In this document: positions 60,194-64,000 of the stretch, piece after piece
Position numbering within the stretch: the stretch's first letter is position 1
Layout of the letters: every line of letters starts with the position of its first letter
DNA from: an uncultured Flavobacteriales bacterium
Lineage (GTDB): Bacteria; Bacteroidota; Bacteroidia; Flavobacteriales_G; Salibacteraceae
Assembly (NCBI GenBank): GCA_913062955.1
Contig: CAJXZP010000009.1
Location: 25,088 to 89,087, forward strand
DNA: 64,000 bases
Reading direction: 5' to 3'
Notes under the pieces: model-generated
Seen by the model: the letters and a program-made list of their open reading frames with translations, nothing else
Told to the model about the DNA's origin: nothing
Database searches by the model: none
Translations under genes and position numbers: made by a program

Positions 60194-63100
60194 TTATCTT
60201 AATAAATTAACCGTTCCAGTATACGTTCTACTCTCCGAATCATCGGTGGTATCTAAGGCTACGATTTTCCAAATATAGGTCCCGTTTTGAGCCATTTTGG
60301 TGGTTCCCTGTGTTCTTCCATCCCAGGGTTGAGTGAGGTCGTGAGACTCAAAAGTCATCCCGCCCCAACGGTCAAATATCTGTAACTTATACTCCTTTGG
60401 ATCTACTCCAAGACCTCGCGGTGCAAAAACATCATTTTGTCCATCACCATTGGGTGTAAATGAATTGGGAACATACATATTGTATTCTCCACCTATTCGT
60501 AGTAACTCGGTTACTTCATCCTGACATAACTTGTCGGAAGTTACCAAGAGGGTTATTGGAAAGGTTCCACTATCTGCAGGAAGTTGATACAATGGATTTT
60601 GTTCATTTGAGTTGTCGATAGAAGCAAAGTCCCATTGCCACGCCTGAATAGACCCTATGGAAAGGTCTTCAAATTTAATTAATGTATTGAAGATCGTAGT
60701 CTGGTCTGGATCCATACTGAACCTAGCGGTAGGTAAAGGGAATACTTCAAAGAACTCCGTTTTTGTAAAGTCACTCGAACATCCTTGTGGAGTCACCACA
60801 TGTAGTTTTACATTGTATAGTCCTTCGTTTAAATCGGTTAAATCTACCTTGAACCCATGTGCGGTAAATTCTTCTTCTCCAGTGGTAATCGTCCATTCAG
60901 AGAACTGAACCGGAGAAGAGGCATTTATTAATGAAATATTGAAAGGTTCACAACCCGATGCAGAATCATTGGTGAAAAAATCCATGGTTGGATTAGGATG
61001 TACATATACCCATACCGAATCGTATGCCGCAGGAGTTTCACAGTTGTCTGTAATTTTTACGGTATATAACATACTGGTGGTAGGTTGCGCTAAAGGATTT
61101 TGGATAAACCCATTATTTAAACCATATACGGGTGACCACTGATAATTGTAAGTTCCGTTTTTTCCCCCTTGTGCGGTGGCACTTAAAGTAGCGGTTTCGC
61201 CTGGACAAATATTTTGATCTAGCCCTGCATTTGCCTGTATGGAATCATACATGGTGAGTGTGATCAACTGAGGCGATGAAGTACAACCTGCTGAATCGAT
61301 GGCGTACACGGAATAAATAGTTGTTTGTGTAGGACATGCTATTTGGGTGGCATTGGAATCAAAACCTTGGTTCCATATGTAATGGTATGGACCCCCCGAA
61401 CCTCCGGTGGCATTGGCAATTAACTGAATACAACCCGAAACACATACCTGAGCGTTTGAAATATTTGTTGTTAAATTTATTTCGTTCGGCTCAATTACTA
61501 ATGCGGTGGCTAAACCTGTACATCTCATGGCTGAATCAGCCACCATAATAGAATAACTACCCGCAGCTAATCCTGTAAAATTGGGATTAGAACTAAAGGT
61601 AATCCCATTGTTAATACTGTATCTGTATGGAGTAACTCCTCCAGAGCCTGATACTGTTATAGAACCATCGCTGGCCCCAAAACAAGAGCTGTTTACTACG
61701 GTAGAAGCTGCCATTACTTCATCGGGTTGGGAAATAGCGAAAGGAAAAAATTGGGTACACCCATTTGAATCACTAACGCTTAATTCGTAATCCGAACCTT
61801 CACATAGTCCTTCTATGGATGGATTATTTATTCCAATAGCGTTGACCCCTTTTCTCCAAGAATAAGACAATGGTAAAGTACCCCCAATAATAGATACAGA
61901 TGAAGAACCCCCACACGCATTGTAGCAGGTATCATTACTAGAATTAATGGTCGCAATCATTTCAGGGGCATCTTCAATAATTTGTTGAAAAGGAACGGTA
62001 GTACAACCCACCGAATCCATGATTACCACTTGATAGGTATCTGCATGAAGTGTATTAAACATATACGAAGCTTGATAGGTGAAACCACTATCGATAGAAT
62101 AAGTATATGGAAGTGTACCTCCTTGCCCAAATACACCTAAGGTACCGGAAGAATCTTGGTAACAAATAAGATTTGTAAATTGTGCCGAATCAAAAAGTAA
62201 TTGATTGTTACTCGCTAATATCACGGTATCGGCCCAAGAAACACACAGGTTCACATCTCGTACTAAAATAGCGTATGTACCTGCATTAAGATTGTTGTAA
62301 GAACTATTTGGTCCCCAAGTTAAACCTCCATCAAGAGAGAAGGTATGGGGACTTTGGCCACCGGAATAGTGAATATCAATGACGCCACTTGCCGTTGAAA
62401 AACATAAGGGAGTATTGGTGGTAATACTATCAATAGTGGGTGTATTGAAATTGATTAAAGTATCCATGGCGGTAGGCGATAAACACCCATTACTATCCAT
62501 GTATTGCATGGTATAAAATCCGAGTGGTAAATTGGTAAAAAGACTATCTATATGGAAGGTGTTCCCATCATCGATACTGTAGGTGAATGGAGCTAATCCC
62601 CCATTGTTTTGAACCAATATCTCTCCGTCTGTTGCGCCACAAGCGGGTTCTGTAAATGTTAAATTGGGTTCGCCCATAATATTTACATATACGGTGGCAC
62701 TGTCTATAACGGTACAACCACAGAAATTTATGTATTGAACCGTAAAAGTAGTGGTGGTATCTACGCTGATAGTAGGAGTTATTCCATTGGTACTAATTAA
62801 ACCTAATCCGGTTGATGAAGTCCAGAAAACAATAGGGCTTCCGCCAGTACAGTTATCAAATACTTCGGGAAACAATTGAATGGTATCTCCTGCACATACC
62901 AAAGTATCTGGTCCTGCGTCAAAGTTGGCTACCGTAATTTCAATAGATGTAGTGTCGGCACATACTCCAAAAGTATCGGCTAAAATGACATTATAAGTGG
63001 TAGTGGTATCTGGCCAAACGGTAGGGCCTTGAATATTAGTATCGTTAATAAACTGATTAGGCCACCAAGTATACGTATAAGCAGCTGGATCATAACCATG

Positions 63101-64000
63101 ACAGAATCTAAATCGTGTATCTGGTCTGTTAAAGGAATTTCCTCCACCTAAAGCGAATTGGTCATTGCAAACAGCTCGATCATCACGACCCACAAATAAT
63201 GATCCCGCAAATTGTTGGGCACCGGGAGTGGTGGATTTATGCTCCCGTGTTCTCGTAATTGAATTTTGGGTGGCATTGGAGCCTCTGTTATCAAAACAAA
63301 TTTGCACCACTAAATTGGAAACGCCATCCCATATGTATGGAGTAGAGAAGTTCAGCATGTTCCATCCCAAAGTAAGATTAACATTTTGTGCTGGAAACAC
63401 ATCGGTGAGACCTGCTTGAAAGGTAGTTCCCGGCATAGACTGGAGAGGAGAACAACCTATACTTAACGAATAGTTTTGGTACACTGCTGTACCATTAATT
63501 GCCGTTACAAAGAAACCTAGTTCAGTTATCATTCCTTCACTAAGTCCCATGGCTTGCAATTCACTAGCCCGGTAAATATATTGTTGTTTCCCCGATTTAG
63601 TAGAGTTAGCAAATGGGGCTGGATAGGATGTTGTACCCATGGTCACAATTGGTCCGGAGGTACCATCTGTAGGATTGTAATCAAACAAGATATCCGTAGT
63701 GTAACCTGCATTTCCACAAGGCGATAAACTAGGGGCACAAGTGGCTGAAAAATTTGGCGGTAACTCCAGAAATAATTCGGAAGAATCACCAAATTGACAA
63801 ATATTTTGTGGGGTTGCATCAATATTTATTAGCGGCATGGGTGGGACCTTACCAATAGTATTGGATGCCGTTTTAATACAACCATCAGGTGAAGTCATCG
63901 TTACGGTATACGTGGTGGTGGTGGACGAAAATGTTTTAGGAGCTTGAATTGTATCATTAGAAATACGAATGTAATTATCCCAAGCATAGGTAAACGTACC
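60194..64000 (-). CDS. giant SprB-like repeat protein with gliding-type C-terminal domain, 5' end outside window
   Basis: The track starts at 63898, but the minus-strand frame stays open to the window edge (34 more codons, including GTFTYAWDNYIRISN), so the gene begins beyond 64000. The visible 1268 residues contain about six SprB-type repeats of about 75 residues (GGLAPFTYSIDDGNTF, GGTLPYTYSIDSGFTY, GGVTPYRYSINNGITF), PKD-like and other Ig-like domains, and the type B T9SS domain (NSFTPNGDGQNDVFAP, LQIFDRWGGMTFES, NGTYIWKIVALD). SprB repeats are found in the mobile adhesin of Flavobacterium gliding, so a surface adhesin role is likely but not proven here. It is convergent with the RND operon. 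Confidence 0.88.
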   Translation of the reverse strand, partial: GTFTYAWDNYIRISNDTIQAPKTFSSTTTTYTVTMTSPDGCIKTASNTIGKVPPMPLINIDATPQNICQFGDSSELFLELPPNFSATCAPSLSPCGNAGYTTDILFDYNPTDGTSGPIVTMGTTSYPAPFANSTKSGKQQYIYRASELQAMGLSEGMITELGFFVTAINGTAVYQNYSLSIGCSPLQSMPGTTFQAGLTDVFPAQNVNLTLGWNMLNFSTPYIWDGVSNLVVQICFDNRGSNATQNSITRTREHKSTTPGAQQFAGSLFVGRDDRAVCNDQFALGGGNSFNRPDTRFRFCHGYDPAAYTYTWWPNQFINDTNIQGPTVWPDTTTTYNVILADTFGVCADTTSIEITVANFDAGPDTLVCAGDTIQLFPEVFDNCTGGSPIVFWTSSTGLGLISTNGITPTISVDTTTTFTVQYINFCGCTVIDSATVYVNIMGEPNLTFTEPACGATDGEILVQNNGGLAPFTYSIDDGNTFHIDSLFTNLPLGFYTMQYMDSNGCLSPTAMDTLINFNTPTIDSITTNTPLCFSTASGVIDIHYSGGQSPHTFSLDGGLTWGPNSSYNNLNAGTYAILVRDVNLCVSWADTVILASNNQLLFDSAQFTNLICYQDSSGTLGVFGQGGTLPYTYSIDSGFTYQASYMFNTLHADTYQVVIMDSVGCTTVPFQQIIEDAPEMIATINSSNDTCYNACGGSSSVSIIGGTLPLSYSWRKGVNAIGINNPSIEGLCEGSDYELSVSDSNGCTQFFPFAISQPDEVMAASTVVNSSCFGASDGSITVSGSGGVTPYRYSINNGITFSSNPNFTGLAAGSYSIMVADSAMRCTGLATALVIEPNEINLTTNISNAQVCVSGCIQLIANATGGSGGPYHYIWNQGFDSNATQIACPTQTTIYSVYAIDSAGCTSSPQLITLTMYDSIQANAGLDQNICPGETATLSATAQGGKNGTYNYQWSPVYGLNNGFIQNPLAQPTTSMLYTVKITDNCETPAAYDSVWVYVHPNPTMDFFTNDSASGCEPFNISLINASSPVQFSEWTITTGEEEFTAHGFKVDLTDLNEGLYNVKLHVVTPQGCSSDFTKTEFFEVFPLPTARFSMDPDQTTIFNTLIKFEDLSIGSIQAWQWDFASIDNSNEQNPLYQLPADSGTFPITLLVTSDKLCQDEVTELLRIGGEYNMYVPNSFTPNGDGQNDVFAPRGLGVDPKEYKLQIFDRWGGMTFESHDLTQPWDGRTQGTTKMAQNGTYIWKIVALDTTDDSESRTYTGTVNLLR

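Overview
The window is a chromosomal segment of a low-GC member of the Bacteroidota, most likely a marine or aquatic Flavobacteriales-type organism. The evidence is several proteins with type IX secretion (T9SS) C-terminal sorting domains, two proteins with the gliding-motility-associated C-terminal domain (FTPNGDG motif), SprB-like repeats, SBBP and ELWxxDGT repeat proteins, and promoters of the Bacteroidota type (TTG-N19-TAnnTTTG) in place of sigma70 boxes. No tRNA, rRNA, CRISPR array, transposase or integrase was seen. The segment looks like stable core chromosome interspersed with a large secreted-protein repertoire.

Layout. 0-2 kb (minus): DUF177, rpmF and the start of fabH, a classic ribosome/fatty-acid cluster. 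2-13.1 kb (plus): ldcA, yraN, a large-subunit pseudouridine synthase, an AsmA-like protein, an orphan histidine kinase, hemW, a cyclase-family hydrolase, an Lrp regulator, a YjbR protein, DUF502, a PlsC acyltransferase and gatC. 13.2-18.7 kb: a T9SS cargo, an EamA transporter, then yicC-gmk-nadD-glycosyltransferase 9. 18.8-34.5 kb: a large surface/secreted block holding a short T9SS protein, a 1036-residue fibre-like protein, a 1631-residue SBBP/gliding-type protein, a minus-strand GH3-family enzyme, an S8 protease and an ELWxxDGT protein. 34.5-44.6 kb (minus): marC, purN, a structured non-coding interval, queA, a TlpA-type thioredoxin lipoprotein, two tandem paralogous lipoproteins, a T9SS lipase-like protein and two small envelope proteins. 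44.6-47.1 kb: the tyrosine-degradation pair hmgA-hppD. 47.3-49.4 kb: a Cache domain fused to a pentameric ligand-gated ion channel. 49.6-53.1 kb: rplM-rpsI, rpsB-tsf, pyrH. 53.3-60.1 kb: a TetR-TolC-adaptor-RND efflux operon. 60.2-64 kb (minus): a partial SprB-like giant protein with the gliding-type C-terminus.

Most notable observations: (1) the protein at 47295-49382 joins a periplasmic double-Cache-like sensor to a complete bacterial Cys-loop/Pro-loop type channel with four C-terminal membrane helices; (2) the 367-bp interval between purN and queA contains several perfect or near-perfect hairpins, a possible long closing stem followed by a U tract (a 6S-like RNA is one candidate explanation), and a 16-bp perfect palindrome placed against the purN promoter; (3) the queA and tetR promoters lie so close to their ATG codons that leaderless transcripts are predicted; (4) the RND pump carries an extra hydrophobic insertion of about 130 residues.
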